Assembly (NCBI RefSeq): GCF_008281175.1
Contig: NZ_CP036524.1
Span: 3,286,001 to 3,350,000 of the forward strand
Reading direction: 5' to 3'
Length of the DNA stretch: 64,000 bases
Source of the DNA: [Clostridium] hylemonae DSM 15053
Lineage (GTDB): Bacteria; Bacillota; Clostridia; Lachnospirales; Lachnospiraceae
Within the stretch, counting starts at the first letter, position 1; each line of letters opens with the position of its first letter. Under the pieces are notes generated by a model. That model was given only the letters and a program-made list of their open reading frames with translations, did no database searches and was not told the origin of the DNA. Shown here piece after piece: positions 43,702 through 52,079 of the stretch. The position numbers were made by a program, and so were the translations under genes.

Positions 43702-43730
43702 AGGATATCATTATGTCATAACTTTCACAA
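43702..43730 (-). promoter_or_regulatory. Candidate promoter of paralogue E
   Basis: Minus-strand -35 TTGTGA (43725-43730), 17-base spacer, -10 TATCCT (43702-43707). Moderately good match. It would start a leader of about 130 bases that contains the 43644-43680 hairpin. Confidence 0.45.
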
Positions 43731-43810
43731 TATACCCCATTACAAATATCTGCCTACTTATTTGTAATTCAGCACAATTCTGTATTTAATATATTACTAT
43801 GTCTAATTAT

Positions 43811-43839
43811 TAATTAAATTAAAAATATTAATTTAATTA
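43811..43839. repeat. AT-only inverted repeat in the 43.7-44.0 kb noncoding stretch
   Basis: TAATTAAATTAA and TTAATTTAATTA flank the loop AAATA, a 12-bp stem made only of A and T. The surrounding 43740-43860 is extremely AT-rich, in sharp contrast to the GC-rich gene at 44148. Apart from this and the flanking promoters I see nothing coding in 43681-44147. Confidence 0.6.
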
Positions 43840-44017
43840 TTCATATAATTATATCTTTACATCAGCCCTCTCCGCACCATACCGCTTTTCCCACCGTCAA
43901 CCACATCATTATTTCTCCCTAACCCCCTCAAAAACCGACTTATGCCAAGTGAACGGAAAAGCAAAAAGCGTCAACTTTTTTCTTACTAAATCTTCTATTC
44001 CAGTTTGCATTTTGGTG

Positions 44018-44026
44018 TGCTATACT
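44018..44026 (+). promoter_or_regulatory. Extended -10 promoter of the surface-protein gene
   Basis: TGCTATACT is an extended -10 (TGn plus TATACT at 44021-44026). A -35 at 17-base spacing (TTCCAG) is poor. It is 115 bp before the ATG at 44148, which has AAGGAGG upstream. Confidence 0.45.
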
Positions 44027-44147
44027 GTTCTTAATTATAGAATAGGATATGGCAGGGCGCCGGCAGTTCTCCCGCGGGCACGCCCTTTTACCGGCGGATG
44101 CGGCAGATCGAAACAGTTTCATCCGTTTTGACTAAGGAGGGATCTAC

Positions 44148-46943
44148 ATGAAAAAAACAAGGAAAAGTATACTGGCATCGCTGATGGCGGTGATGATGCT
44201 GTTCTCGCTCATGCCGGCCACGGTGTTTGCCACCGGAGCGGATAGCGCGTCTGCAGGCTGCATCACAGCGTTTGCGGAGGTGAAGGGAATCACCGCCACG
44301 GTGGGCACGGCGCGGGAGGCGCTGGCCCTGCCGAAGTCACTTACCACCACGGCCGGCGGGCCGGGCGTCGTCACAGAGGAACCTGTTGCCGTACCCGTGG
44401 AAAGCTGGGTCTGCGAGGGCTACGATGCGGCTGCGGCGGGCAGCTACATCTTTATCCCCGCGCTGGGGGAACTGCCGTTCCCGCTGGGCGAAGGCGTGCA
44501 GCCGCCCACAATCACCGTCACGCTGACAGAAGCATCCGAAGGGGCCCCCGACATTATAACCTCTGAACAGCAGGCGGGCGAAGCGCGGGTCATCACGGGC
44601 TTTGCGGCGAGGAACGGCGCACGGGAAAAACAACCCGTAACCGCAACGGTGGATCTGACCGGCTATAATTCTTTTAAGGCCGCGGTAGAGGCGCAGCTTA
44701 CTTCGCTGCCATACGACGAGATTACCACCCTGACAATAACCATGAAAACCACCGGCAGCGTATGGACGAGCGACGATGGGGTTTATTTTGGAGAGACCTT
44801 CCCAAATGTGACCGAACTAGATTTGGGGAACTTTACAGGTAGGTTTGGGGCGTATGCGTTTTTAAGCAGCGACGTGGAGAAAGTGCGTCTGCCGGAGAGT
44901 GTGCAGGTTTCATACGAGATGTTCTCTGGCTGCTCCAGCCTGAAAACCCTGGTGTGCGGCCCCGCGAATACGAATCCTTTTAAAGAGGAGGGCGTCATCG
45001 ATTTGTCCGGAGCGGCCTCGTTTAGGGATGGTGCGTTTTCCTTTAGCGGCGTGGAGAAAGTGCGCCTGCCCGCTGATGTGGCGATTTCTAACGGCATGTT
45101 TTCTCACTGTGAGAACCTTGCCACCCTGTCTGTGGCAGGCAATACAGGCGAGCCGAACGTGATCGATCTGACCGGCTTTATCAAAACCTACGGTGATCGT
45201 TCTTTCAGTTACTGCACTTCTATCACAAAAGTAAAGCTGCCCTCTGCCGTAGCGATTTCTGACAACATGTTCTATGGCTGTGAGAACCTTGCCACCCTGT
45301 CTGTGGGTGACAATCCATTAAAGACGGATGTGATCGATCTGACCGGCTTTACCGCAACCAACGGTGGTCGTTCTTTCCGTTACTGCACCTCCATCAAAAT
45401 GGTAAAATTGCCCGCTGATGTAGCGATTTCTGAGGATATGTTCTCTTACTGTAAGAACCTTGCCGCCCTGTCTGTGGGCGACAATCCATTAAAGACGGAT
45501 GTGATCAACCTGACCGGCTTTACCAAAACCTACCACAGCAGTGCCTTCCAGGGCTGCACCTCCATTAAAAAGGTAAAACTGCCCGCTGATGTGGCGATTT
45601 CTAACAACATGTTCTATGGCTGTAAGAACCTTGCCACCCTGTCTGTGGGTAACAACCCGGCAGAGACGAACGTGATCGACCTGACCGGCTTTACCCAAAT
45701 CTACGGCAGTGGTGTCTTCCAGGGCTGCACCTCCATCAAAAAGGTAAAGCTGCCCGCTGATGTGGCGATTTATGACAAAATGTTCTTTGGCTGCGACAGC
45801 CTTACTACTCTGTCTGTGGGTGACAATCCAGGCAGACAGGGTGTGATCGATCTGTCCGCCTTTTCTGCAACCTGCGGTAATTCTGCCTTCCAGGGCTGCA
45901 CCTCCATCAAAGTGGTAAAGCTGTCCGCTACCATAACGATTTCTAACAACATATTCGATGGCTGTAAAAGCCTTACCACCCTTTCTGTGGGTGACAACCC
46001 AGCAGAGACGGACGTGATCGACCTCAGTCATTATGCAAAAAACACCTGTGGCTCTGGGGCTTTCTTCGGCTGCACTTCAATCAAAAAGGTAAAACTGCCC
46101 GCTGATGTAGCGATTTCTATCGGCATGTTCTTTGGCTGCGACAGCCTTACCACTCTGTCTGTGGGTGACAATCCAGCAGAGACGGGTGTGATCGATCTCA
46201 GTGATTATGCAAATAACACCTATGGCAGAAGTGCCTTTCAAAACTGCACCTCCATCAAAGTGGTAAAACTGTCCTCTGCTGCGGGGATCTCTGACCTTAT
46301 GTTCTATGGCTGCGGCAGCCTGGACATGCTGATGTTTTACGGCACGGCAGCGCCCGGCGTGGGGATCAATGCTTTCACCGGCGTAACCGAGGGCGGCACA
46401 CTGTATTACCCGCGAGGCGGCATGAGATACACGCCGGGGACGTTTGGTGAAAGCGACTTTGCAACCTGGAGATTTGCGGAAGCCTTCGGCCCGGAGATTG
46501 CAGCCCAGCCGTCCGAGCAATCAGGAAGAGTGGGAGAAACCGTGACCTTCGCGTTTGGGGTGAATGGGGCGCCGCTCGCTTTCCAGTGGCAGTGGTCGGC
46601 CGATGGCATAAACTGGGCGAATCTTGCGGACGGCGGCGGGTATGCGGGCACAGCCACCGATATGCTGGTCATCGACAATTTGCAGCAGGAGCAAAACAGG
46701 CTTCGGTTCCAGTGCGTGGCGTCCAACACCGGGGGTTATGGCCCGGATATCACATCTGAAGCCGCGGCTTTGACGGTGAACGCTGCCACGACGCTGCAGC
46801 CGCCATCTACACCGTACGACAAGGCAGCCCCCGGCAACCCTCAAACCGGCGACCTCTTTGACCCGCGGCCCTATCTTCTTCTGATGCTTTCGGCGCTGGC
46901 AGGCTGCGCCTCCCTGCTGCGCTATCGCAGGAGAAGTGCATAG
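44148..46943 (+). CDS. BspA-like leucine-rich-repeat surface protein with NPQTG cell-wall anchor
   Basis: 931-residue secreted protein. Signal peptide (MKKTRKSILAS, hydrophobic core, cleavage near VFATG), an N-terminal region without recognised domain, then seven to eight LRR_5-type units of 57 residues (consensus pieces FQGCTSIKKVKLPADVAIS, NMFYGC and LATLSVGDNP), an Ig-like domain (about 785-885) and a C-terminal sorting signal: NPQTG, hydrophobic helix, RYRRRSA. It should be attached to peptidoglycan by a sortase and bind host or other cell-surface ligands. It is clearly richer in GC than its flanks and is bounded by an AT-rich gap, so recent transfer is likely. It has its own promoter and terminator. 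Confidence 0.9.
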   Translation: MKKTRKSILASLMAVMMLFSLMPATVFATGADSASAGCITAFAEVKGITATVGTAREALALPKSLTTTAGGPGVVTEEPVAVPVESWVCEGYDAAAAGSYIFIPALGELPFPLGEGVQPPTITVTLTEASEGAPDIITSEQQAGEARVITGFAARNGAREKQPVTATVDLTGYNSFKAAVEAQLTSLPYDEITTLTITMKTTGSVWTSDDGVYFGETFPNVTELDLGNFTGRFGAYAFLSSDVEKVRLPESVQVSYEMFSGCSSLKTLVCGPANTNPFKEEGVIDLSGAASFRDGAFSFSGVEKVRLPADVAISNGMFSHCENLATLSVAGNTGEPNVIDLTGFIKTYGDRSFSYCTSITKVKLPSAVAISDNMFYGCENLATLSVGDNPLKTDVIDLTGFTATNGGRSFRYCTSIKMVKLPADVAISEDMFSYCKNLAALSVGDNPLKTDVINLTGFTKTYHSSAFQGCTSIKKVKLPADVAISNNMFYGCKNLATLSVGNNPAETNVIDLTGFTQIYGSGVFQGCTSIKKVKLPADVAIYDKMFFGCDSLTTLSVGDNPGRQGVIDLSAFSATCGNSAFQGCTSIKVVKLSATITISNNIFDGCKSLTTLSVGDNPAETDVIDLSHYAKNTCGSGAFFGCTSIKKVKLPADVAISIGMFFGCDSLTTLSVGDNPAETGVIDLSDYANNTYGRSAFQNCTSIKVVKLSSAAGISDLMFYGCGSLDMLMFYGTAAPGVGINAFTGVTEGGTLYYPRGGMRYTPGTFGESDFATWRFAEAFGPEIAAQPSEQSGRVGETVTFAFGVNGAPLAFQWQWSADGINWANLADGGGYAGTATDMLVIDNLQQEQNRLRFQCVASNTGGYGPDITSEAAALTVNAATTLQPPSTPYDKAAPGNPQTGDLFDPRPYLLLMLSALAGCASLLRYRRRSA
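44996..46335 (+). repeat. 171-bp tandem repeats encoding LRR units
   Basis: Near-identical blocks beginning GTGATCGATCTGACCGGC or close variants recur near 45160, 45331, 45502, 45673, 45844 and 46015, then about 46189: a period of 171 bp (57 codons), with one 174-bp step. High nucleotide identity between units suggests recent expansion or gene conversion and the potential for copy-number change. Confidence 0.8.
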
Positions 46944-46979
46944 GGTATCAATTCCTGCCATAACCGAATACGTTTCAGA

Positions 46980-47013
46980 AAAGCCACCACGGTTTGTAAA
47001 CCGTGGTGGCTTT
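46980..47013 (+). terminator. Terminator of the surface-protein gene
   Basis: AAAGCCACCACGGTTT, loop about GT, AAACCGTGGTGGCTTT, then TGTTAGTTTTC. Strong GC-rich stem 37 bp after the stop codon. Confidence 0.85.
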
Positions 47014-47079
47014 GTTAGTTTTCTATGAACTTTTGCCGAAGGGGGCATCGTTTTGCCCTAAAAATGTACGGAATAGTAA

Positions 47080-47099
47080 AAGGACATTTTTTTGTCCTT
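47080..47099 (-). terminator. Weak hairpin after the 47181 operon
   Basis: AAGGACA and TGTCCTT flank an AT loop. On the minus strand it is followed by TTACTATT. It may end the dehydrogenase-transketolase operon. The adjoining 47101-47180 holds an AAAGGAGG and a short open stretch on the plus strand that reads like a remnant, but no gene I can name. Confidence 0.4.
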
Positions 47100-47180
47100 C
47101 AGGAAAGGAGGCGAACGAAATCGGTAAGCAAATCCCCGTCATGAATCACTCGCACTACCGCCGCTCGCGGAATAAAGATA

Positions 47181-48230
47181 TTACTCCTCAACGTTTGGAT
47201 GCAGGATCACCTTCAATGTCCCCGGCCCGCCTTTTGCGGCCAGCGCGATGCCTTTGTCGTAATCGTCAAGCGGCATCTCGTGTGTCACAAGGTCCTTCAC
47301 CTGCACTTTGCCCGACTCCAGATATTCCAGCGCCCGCCCAAAGCAGTGTGTCTGCGCCCACGTCGGAATGAGCTGTATCTCGTGAAGATACCAATACTCC
47401 GGGTCAATGGCCCATTTCGCACCGGCATGCGGCATGGCGAACATCATAAACTTGGCTCCCATCTTGCCGAACTTGATCATACTCTCCATGACATCTACAT
47501 TTGCCGTCGTATCTACGAGCACGTCAAATCCCTTTGGAGCGATCTCCCTGAGCTTTGCCTCATGCACGCCCGGGTCGTTTCTGTCCATGAGGATCGTTTC
47601 TTTGCATCCGTACTTTTTCAATATATCCAGCTTATCCTGGCTCGGTCCGCAGACTACTACCCGGTTTGCATTGGAATGCATCAGCAGCTGGATCAGAATG
47701 ATCCCTGTAGGCCCGCATCCGTACACGAGCACGTCATCCCCGAACTGAACCTGGACACGGTCCATGGAATGAACGGCACATGCCGTAGGCTCGGCAAATA
47801 TCGCCTCATTAAAGGACAGATTGTCACTGATCGGGAATACTTTGTCCGCATTGACAACGACATACTCCGCAAAGCCTCCCGGGCCGTTGCATCCAAGTGA
47901 GTAGAAGTTCTCACAGTAGAGCGGCTCGTCTTTTCTGCAGTAATAGCAGTCATCGCACAGCACTGTATTATCGGCCGTCACACGGTCTCCTACCTTAAAC
48001 GTCTTGACGTCACTTCCTACCTTGCATACATATCCCGCAAATTCATGTCCGTTAAGCAGCGGGAACTCTGCCAGAAATCCTCCGCCTGCCAGCGCCACGT
48101 CGGCGCCTTTGCATATTCCGCAGGACATCACTTTTATGAGCACCTGGTGAGGCGCTGTCTCCGGAACCGGCACTTCCGTGATCTCACAGTGGCCGGGCCT
48201 GTCGTACACATTTGCTTTCATCATTTCCAT
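47181..48230 (-). CDS. Zinc-dependent alcohol/polyol dehydrogenase
   Basis: 349-residue medium-chain dehydrogenase. Catalytic-zinc Cys in SCGICKGAD, His-Glu in NGHEFAG, structural-zinc cluster CDDCYYCRKDEPLYC and Rossmann motif GCGPTG. It differs clearly from the sorbitol-dehydrogenase-like enzymes at 22792 and 50871. The ATG at 48230 has TAGGTG 7 bases upstream, overlapping the transketolase stop region; GTG at 48239 is an alternative. It is the last gene of the operon starting at 51911 and probably oxidises a polyol or reduces a ketose. Confidence 0.9.
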   Translation of the reverse strand: MEMMKANVYDRPGHCEITEVPVPETAPHQVLIKVMSCGICKGADVALAGGGFLAEFPLLNGHEFAGYVCKVGSDVKTFKVGDRVTADNTVLCDDCYYCRKDEPLYCENFYSLGCNGPGGFAEYVVVNADKVFPISDNLSFNEAIFAEPTACAVHSMDRVQVQFGDDVLVYGCGPTGIILIQLLMHSNANRVVVCGPSQDKLDILKKYGCKETILMDRNDPGVHEAKLREIAPKGFDVLVDTTANVDVMESMIKFGKMGAKFMMFAMPHAGAKWAIDPEYWYLHEIQLIPTWAQTHCFGRALEYLESGKVQVKDLVTHEMPLDDYDKGIALAAKGGPGTLKVILHPNVEE

Positions 48231-48239
48231 ATTGGACAC

Positions 48240-49190
48240 CTACTTTCTATTTTTCAGAGCAATTGCTTCTTTTGCTTTTGCAGCTAACTTCTCCGGCGTC
48301 AGGCCGTATTTCACCATGAGCGCCTCCGCAGTTCCGGAATGTCCGAACACGTCTTCCACACCGTGTTTTACGACCGGTACCGGGCACGTTTCTCCTATGA
48401 CTTCCGACACCGCCGCGCCGAGCCCGCCGATGATATTGTGCTCTTCTGTCGTCACGATCGCGCCGGTCTCTTTTGCAGCCTTTACAATGATCTCTTTATC
48501 TATCGGCTTGATCGTGTGAAGGTCAATGACTCTCGCCTCTATCCCTTCCTCTTTCAGAAGCGCAGCCGCTTTCAGCGCTTCCTGCACCATAAGGCCTGTG
48601 GCAATGACCGTCACGTCACCGCCGTCTTTTAACTGGACCCCTTTTCCGAGTTCAAACTTATAGCCGTCCGCACTGTCTGTCACACACTCCACGCCGGAGC
48701 GTCCGAGCCGCAGATAACACGGTCCGTTATAACCTATCATTGCCTTTACGGCTTCCCGCGTCTCGTTTGCATCACTTGGGCAGATAACTGTCATCCCCGG
48801 GATCGTGCGCATGAGACTCAGATCCTCGATACACTGATGTGTCGCTCCGTCCTCACCAACCGACAAGCCTGCATGTGTACCTACAACTTTAACGTTCAGC
48901 CCCGGGTATGCGATAGAATTCCTTACCTGGTCATAGATCCTTCCCGCCGCAAACATGGCAAATGTATGGCAGAACGCTGTCTTTCCGGATGCCGCGGCGC
49001 CGGCAGCCATACCGGCCATGTTGCACTCCGCGATGCCCGCGTTAAAGAAACGTTCCGGATACTTCTCGGCAAAATAGCAGGACATCGTACAGATCGTAAG
49101 GTCTGCGTCAAATACCATTATCTTCTCGTCAGCCCCGAATTCACACAGAGCTCTCCCATAAGCTTCTCTCGTTGATACTACATTTCCCAT
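48240..49190 (-). CDS. Transketolase, C-terminal subunit
   Basis: 316 residues covering the pyrimidine-binding and C-terminal domains of transketolase. Visible features are the conserved Glu region NAGIAECNMAGMAAG, THAGLSVGEDGATHQ and a C-terminal domain from GDVTVIATGLMVQEAL. It lies 2 bp after the N-terminal subunit gene; together they make a split transketolase, common in Firmicute catabolic operons. It moves two-carbon units between ketose and aldose phosphates, here probably to link polyol-derived sugars with the pentose phosphate pool. Confidence 0.93.
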   Translation of the reverse strand: MGNVVSTREAYGRALCEFGADEKIMVFDADLTICTMSCYFAEKYPERFFNAGIAECNMAGMAAGAAASGKTAFCHTFAMFAAGRIYDQVRNSIAYPGLNVKVVGTHAGLSVGEDGATHQCIEDLSLMRTIPGMTVICPSDANETREAVKAMIGYNGPCYLRLGRSGVECVTDSADGYKFELGKGVQLKDGGDVTVIATGLMVQEALKAAALLKEEGIEARVIDLHTIKPIDKEIIVKAAKETGAIVTTEEHNIIGGLGAAVSEVIGETCPVPVVKHGVEDVFGHSGTAEALMVKYGLTPEKLAAKAKEAIALKNRK

Positions 49191-49192
49191 GA

Positions 49193-50035
49193 TTACACCT
49201 CCAGTGATGCGATAACTGCATCTATCTCACTAAATGCCTGACTGAACTGTTCTTCTGTCGGGGTGCTGCCGTGGAATTTTACATTGTTTTCCATAAATGA
49301 CACACCTTTTCCTTTTACTGTCTTTGCGACAACCACCGTCGGCCTGCCTTTTACATCCGCCGCCTCGTCGACCGCGCGCGCGATCTGCCCGTGGTCATGA
49401 CCGTCAATGGTGATCACATTCCACTTAAATGCCCGGAATTTATCCTCGATCGGGTAAGGAGACATTACTTCTTCCACCGTACCGTCGATCTGCAGGTTAT
49501 TGTTATCCACAAACACAGTCAGATTGTCAAGTCCGTAATTTCCTGCCGCCATGGCAGCTTCCCAAACTTGCCCTTCCTGGATCTCACCGTCGCCCAGCGC
49601 AGCAAATACGCGGTAATCTTTTTTGTCCACCTTGCCGCAAAGCGCCATGCCGACAGCAGCAGATAACCCCTGGCCGAGGGAGCCTGCCGACATATCCACG
49701 CCCGGAACTTTCGTCATCTCCACATGGCCGGAGAGATAACTGTCTACGTTTCGAAATGTCATAAGGTCATCCACCGGGAAATATCCTCTGAGCGCCAGCG
49801 TCGCGTACATCGTCGGCGTACAGTGTCCTTTGGATAACACGAACCTGTCACGGTCCGGATTCTTCGGGTCTGATGGCTCAATATGCATCTTCTCAAAGTA
49901 TAAAACTGCCAGTATGTCTGCCACTGAAAAAGAACCGCCTACGTGTCCGGAGTGGGCCGCCTCGATCGCCTCGAGCGCCTTTCTCCTTATCTTTGCCGCT
50001 GTCAATGCCAGTTCTTTCACTCTCTTTTCTTCCAT
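49193..50035 (-). CDS. Transketolase, N-terminal (thiamine diphosphate-binding) subunit
   Basis: 280 residues. The thiamine diphosphate/Mg motif is GDGEIQEGQVWEAA with the following NN in VFVDNNNLQ, plus substrate-side histidines in AAHSGHVGG and SKGHCTP. Length is normal for the split form. It lies between the SDR gene and the C-terminal subunit in the minus-strand operon. Confidence 0.93.
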   Translation of the reverse strand: MEEKRVKELALTAAKIRRKALEAIEAAHSGHVGGSFSVADILAVLYFEKMHIEPSDPKNPDRDRFVLSKGHCTPTMYATLALRGYFPVDDLMTFRNVDSYLSGHVEMTKVPGVDMSAGSLGQGLSAAVGMALCGKVDKKDYRVFAALGDGEIQEGQVWEAAMAAGNYGLDNLTVFVDNNNLQIDGTVEEVMSPYPIEDKFRAFKWNVITIDGHDHGQIARAVDEAADVKGRPTVVVAKTVKGKGVSFMENNVKFHGSTPTEEQFSQAFSEIDAVIASLEV

Positions 50036-50069
50036 CTTAAGAACCTCCGTCTGATTAAGTCATTTACCT

Positions 50070-50837
50070 TTAGCAGATTGTAAATCCACCGTCAATTACC
50101 AGGTTCGCCCCATTGATGAGACTTGCCGCATCACTTGCCAGGAATACCGCGCACGCCGCCACTTCTTCGGGATACCCGAAGCGGTGGGCCGGTATCTTCT
50201 TTTTGAATTCCTCTCCCCGCTCATTGTTCCAGTTTTCTTCGCCCATAGGAGTGAGGATGATCGTTGGCGAGATGGCGTTGACATTGATATTGTATTGGGC
50301 CATTTCCATTGCAAACTGTTTTGTGGCATAGATGACCGCCGCCTTGGCGCAGCCGTATGTAAGATGTCCTTCCAGCGCAACGACGCCTGCCTGTGATCCC
50401 ATATTGATGATTTTTCCGCCGCCGTTTTCTTTCATCACTTTCGCGGCAGCCTTCATAAACCGCACCGTACCCGTCAGGTTGATGCCAAGCGTTTTATCCC
50501 AGAGCGCTTCGTCGTGCTCAAGCACGCCTTCTACAACTCCGATCCCCGCACAGTTCACAAGAATATCAAGCGAACCGAACCTTTCCACTGTCTGAGCCAC
50601 ACACGCTTCGATCGCCTCTGTCTCTGTGATGTTGCCGGCATATGCCATATAACCGGCGCCGTGCTGTTCCATGTACGCCGGAAGCTCTGCCGGTTCGCTT
50701 AGATCAAAGCTCACCACATTGGCGCCTTTTCTCGCATACATTCTGGCGATCTCAAAACCAATACCGCTTGCAGCCCCGGTGACTATAGCTGTCTTTCCTT
50801 TAAGGCTGAAGTCTTCATTAAAATTTCTGTAATCCAT
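50070..50837 (-). CDS. Short-chain dehydrogenase/reductase
   Basis: 255 residues. Cofactor motif TGAASGIGFEIA with an Asp (SFDLSE) at the end of strand 2 suggesting NAD, NAG in VNCAGIG, and catalytic Ser-Tyr-Lys in NMGSQAG and TYGCAK. It resembles D-arabinitol/iditol-type polyol dehydrogenases and 2-deoxygluconate-type oxidoreductases. It lies between a sorbitol-dehydrogenase-like gene and the transketolase genes, so it probably acts on a polyol or ketose in the same path. Confidence 0.9.
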   Translation of the reverse strand: MDYRNFNEDFSLKGKTAIVTGAASGIGFEIARMYARKGANVVSFDLSEPAELPAYMEQHGAGYMAYAGNITETEAIEACVAQTVERFGSLDILVNCAGIGVVEGVLEHDEALWDKTLGINLTGTVRFMKAAAKVMKENGGGKIINMGSQAGVVALEGHLTYGCAKAAVIYATKQFAMEMAQYNINVNAISPTIILTPMGEENWNNERGEEFKKKIPAHRFGYPEEVAACAVFLASDAASLINGANLVIDGGFTIC

Positions 50838-50870
50838 CTCTTATCATCCTCCATGGTCGTTACCTGTCAC

Positions 50871-51911
50871 TTATTTAATCTTGATCACTGCTTTCACAAC
50901 CTCGTCTTTGTTGTTGATCGCACAGTCAAACGCTTCCTGGATATCATCAAAGTCAAACTCATGTGTCACAATGCCGGACACGTCGATCATACCGTCCGCG
51001 ATCGCAGCGATTGCCTGCGGATATATATTTCTGTACCGGAATACAGACTCGATCTTTGCCTCTTTCGCCATGATCTTGGCAAAGTTATATTCTATCTTCT
51101 CCTGCGCGGAAATACCTACGAGAACGATAGTTCCGCCGTTCTTTACCATATACGGCGTCTGCTGGATCGTGACCGGTGAACCTGCCGTCTCAAATACTTT
51201 GTCTACTCCGGCGCCGCCTGTGAGCTTATCCATTTCCTCCACCGCATTCACTTCTTTTCCGTTAATGACACGGGTTGCGCCGAGCTTCATCGCATAGTCG
51301 AGACGCTTTGGAATCACGTCCACAACTGTGATATCCGTTGCGCCGTGGGCCTTGCACGCAAGCAGCGTCACAAGTCCGATGCATCCTGCACCGAGGATCA
51401 CCACAGAGTCGCCGAGTTTAACGTCTCCCTGGTTGGCCGCATGCATTCCTACTGAAAGCGGTTCCACGAGCGCGCCCTCTTTTGTGCTGATGTTTTCCGG
51501 AAGCTTGAAGCACATGTTTTCCGGAAATGCGATATAGTTCTCATAGCAGCCCTGTACCGGAGGCGTTGCCAGAAACTGTACGTCCGGGCAGAGATTGTAG
51601 CGTCCCGTCTTACAGAATTCACACTGTCCGCACGTAATGCCCGGTTCAAGCGCCACCTTGTCACCTACTTTAAGATTCTCAACACCTTCTCCCAGTTCAA
51701 CTACTGTACCGGCACACTCATGCCCGAGCATGAAGTCGCCCTCTACTTTGTAATCTCCGCACCTTCCGTCATGGAAGTAATGTACGTCGGACCCGCAGAT
51801 CCCCACATACTCAAGTTCAACGAGCACTTCTTTTGCGCCCGCCTTCGGCATCTCGATGTCGCGAATCTCCATTTTGTCCAAATCTGTCATATAAGCCGCT
51901 CTGTTTTTCAT
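50871..51911 (-). CDS. Zinc-dependent sorbitol/xylitol dehydrogenase-like protein
   Basis: 346 residues. Catalytic-zinc Cys and substrate-side residues in GICGSDVHYFHDGR, His-Glu in LGHECAG, structural zinc CGQCEFCKTGRYNLC, Rossmann motif GAGCIGLV and the family C-terminal pattern FRYRNIYP. It is the closest relative here of the enzyme at 22792. It is the first gene of the operon 51911-47181, with a palindromic operator candidate and a weak promoter directly upstream. It probably oxidises a polyol imported by the 52080-55664 system. Confidence 0.92.
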   Translation of the reverse strand: MKNRAAYMTDLDKMEIRDIEMPKAGAKEVLVELEYVGICGSDVHYFHDGRCGDYKVEGDFMLGHECAGTVVELGEGVENLKVGDKVALEPGITCGQCEFCKTGRYNLCPDVQFLATPPVQGCYENYIAFPENMCFKLPENISTKEGALVEPLSVGMHAANQGDVKLGDSVVILGAGCIGLVTLLACKAHGATDITVVDVIPKRLDYAMKLGATRVINGKEVNAVEEMDKLTGGAGVDKVFETAGSPVTIQQTPYMVKNGGTIVLVGISAQEKIEYNFAKIMAKEAKIESVFRYRNIYPQAIAAIADGMIDVSGIVTHEFDFDDIQEAFDCAINNKDEVVKAVIKIK

Positions 51912-51940
51912 AGCAAATCACCTGTCCCTTCCTGGATCGT

Positions 51941-51969
51941 TAAATATTTCTCGATTTTTTTAAGGTTAA
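51941..51969 (-). promoter_or_regulatory. Candidate promoter of the 51911 operon
   Basis: Minus-strand -35 TTAACC (51964-51969), 17-base spacer, -10 TATTTA (51941-51946). A weak match, as expected of an activated promoter. Confidence 0.35.
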
Positions 51970-51975
51970 ATAAAA

Positions 51976-51993
51976 TGTCCCGCATGCGAGACA
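51976..51993. promoter_or_regulatory. Palindromic operator candidate
   Basis: TGTCCCGCATGCGAGACA, an 18-bp palindrome with one mismatched pair, seven bases upstream of the -35 of the weak promoter and just after the terminator at 52011-52042. Position and symmetry fit a dimeric regulator site. Confidence 0.5.
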
Positions 51994-52010
51994 GCGCACC
52001 TTTTTGTATA

Positions 52011-52042
52011 AAAACTGGCAAGCCATAAGACCTGCCAGTTTT
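52011..52042 (-). terminator. Terminator after the third sugar importer operon
   Basis: AAAACTGGCA and TGCCAGTTTT flank a 12-base loop; Ts follow on both strands, so it can work in both directions. It lies 38 bp after the stop of the binding-protein gene. Confidence 0.85.
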
Positions 52043-52079
52043 TTACTTTTACAATATACTTTTATTTACTGACATTCTA

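Noticed and set aside
45489-46031. Long minus-strand open frames inside the surface-protein gene
   Set aside because: They mirror the 171-bp repeats, have no ribosome site and show no recognisable protein features.
44996-46335. CRISPR-like repeats
   Set aside because: Units are 171 bp, in frame and coding, without short repeat-spacer structure.
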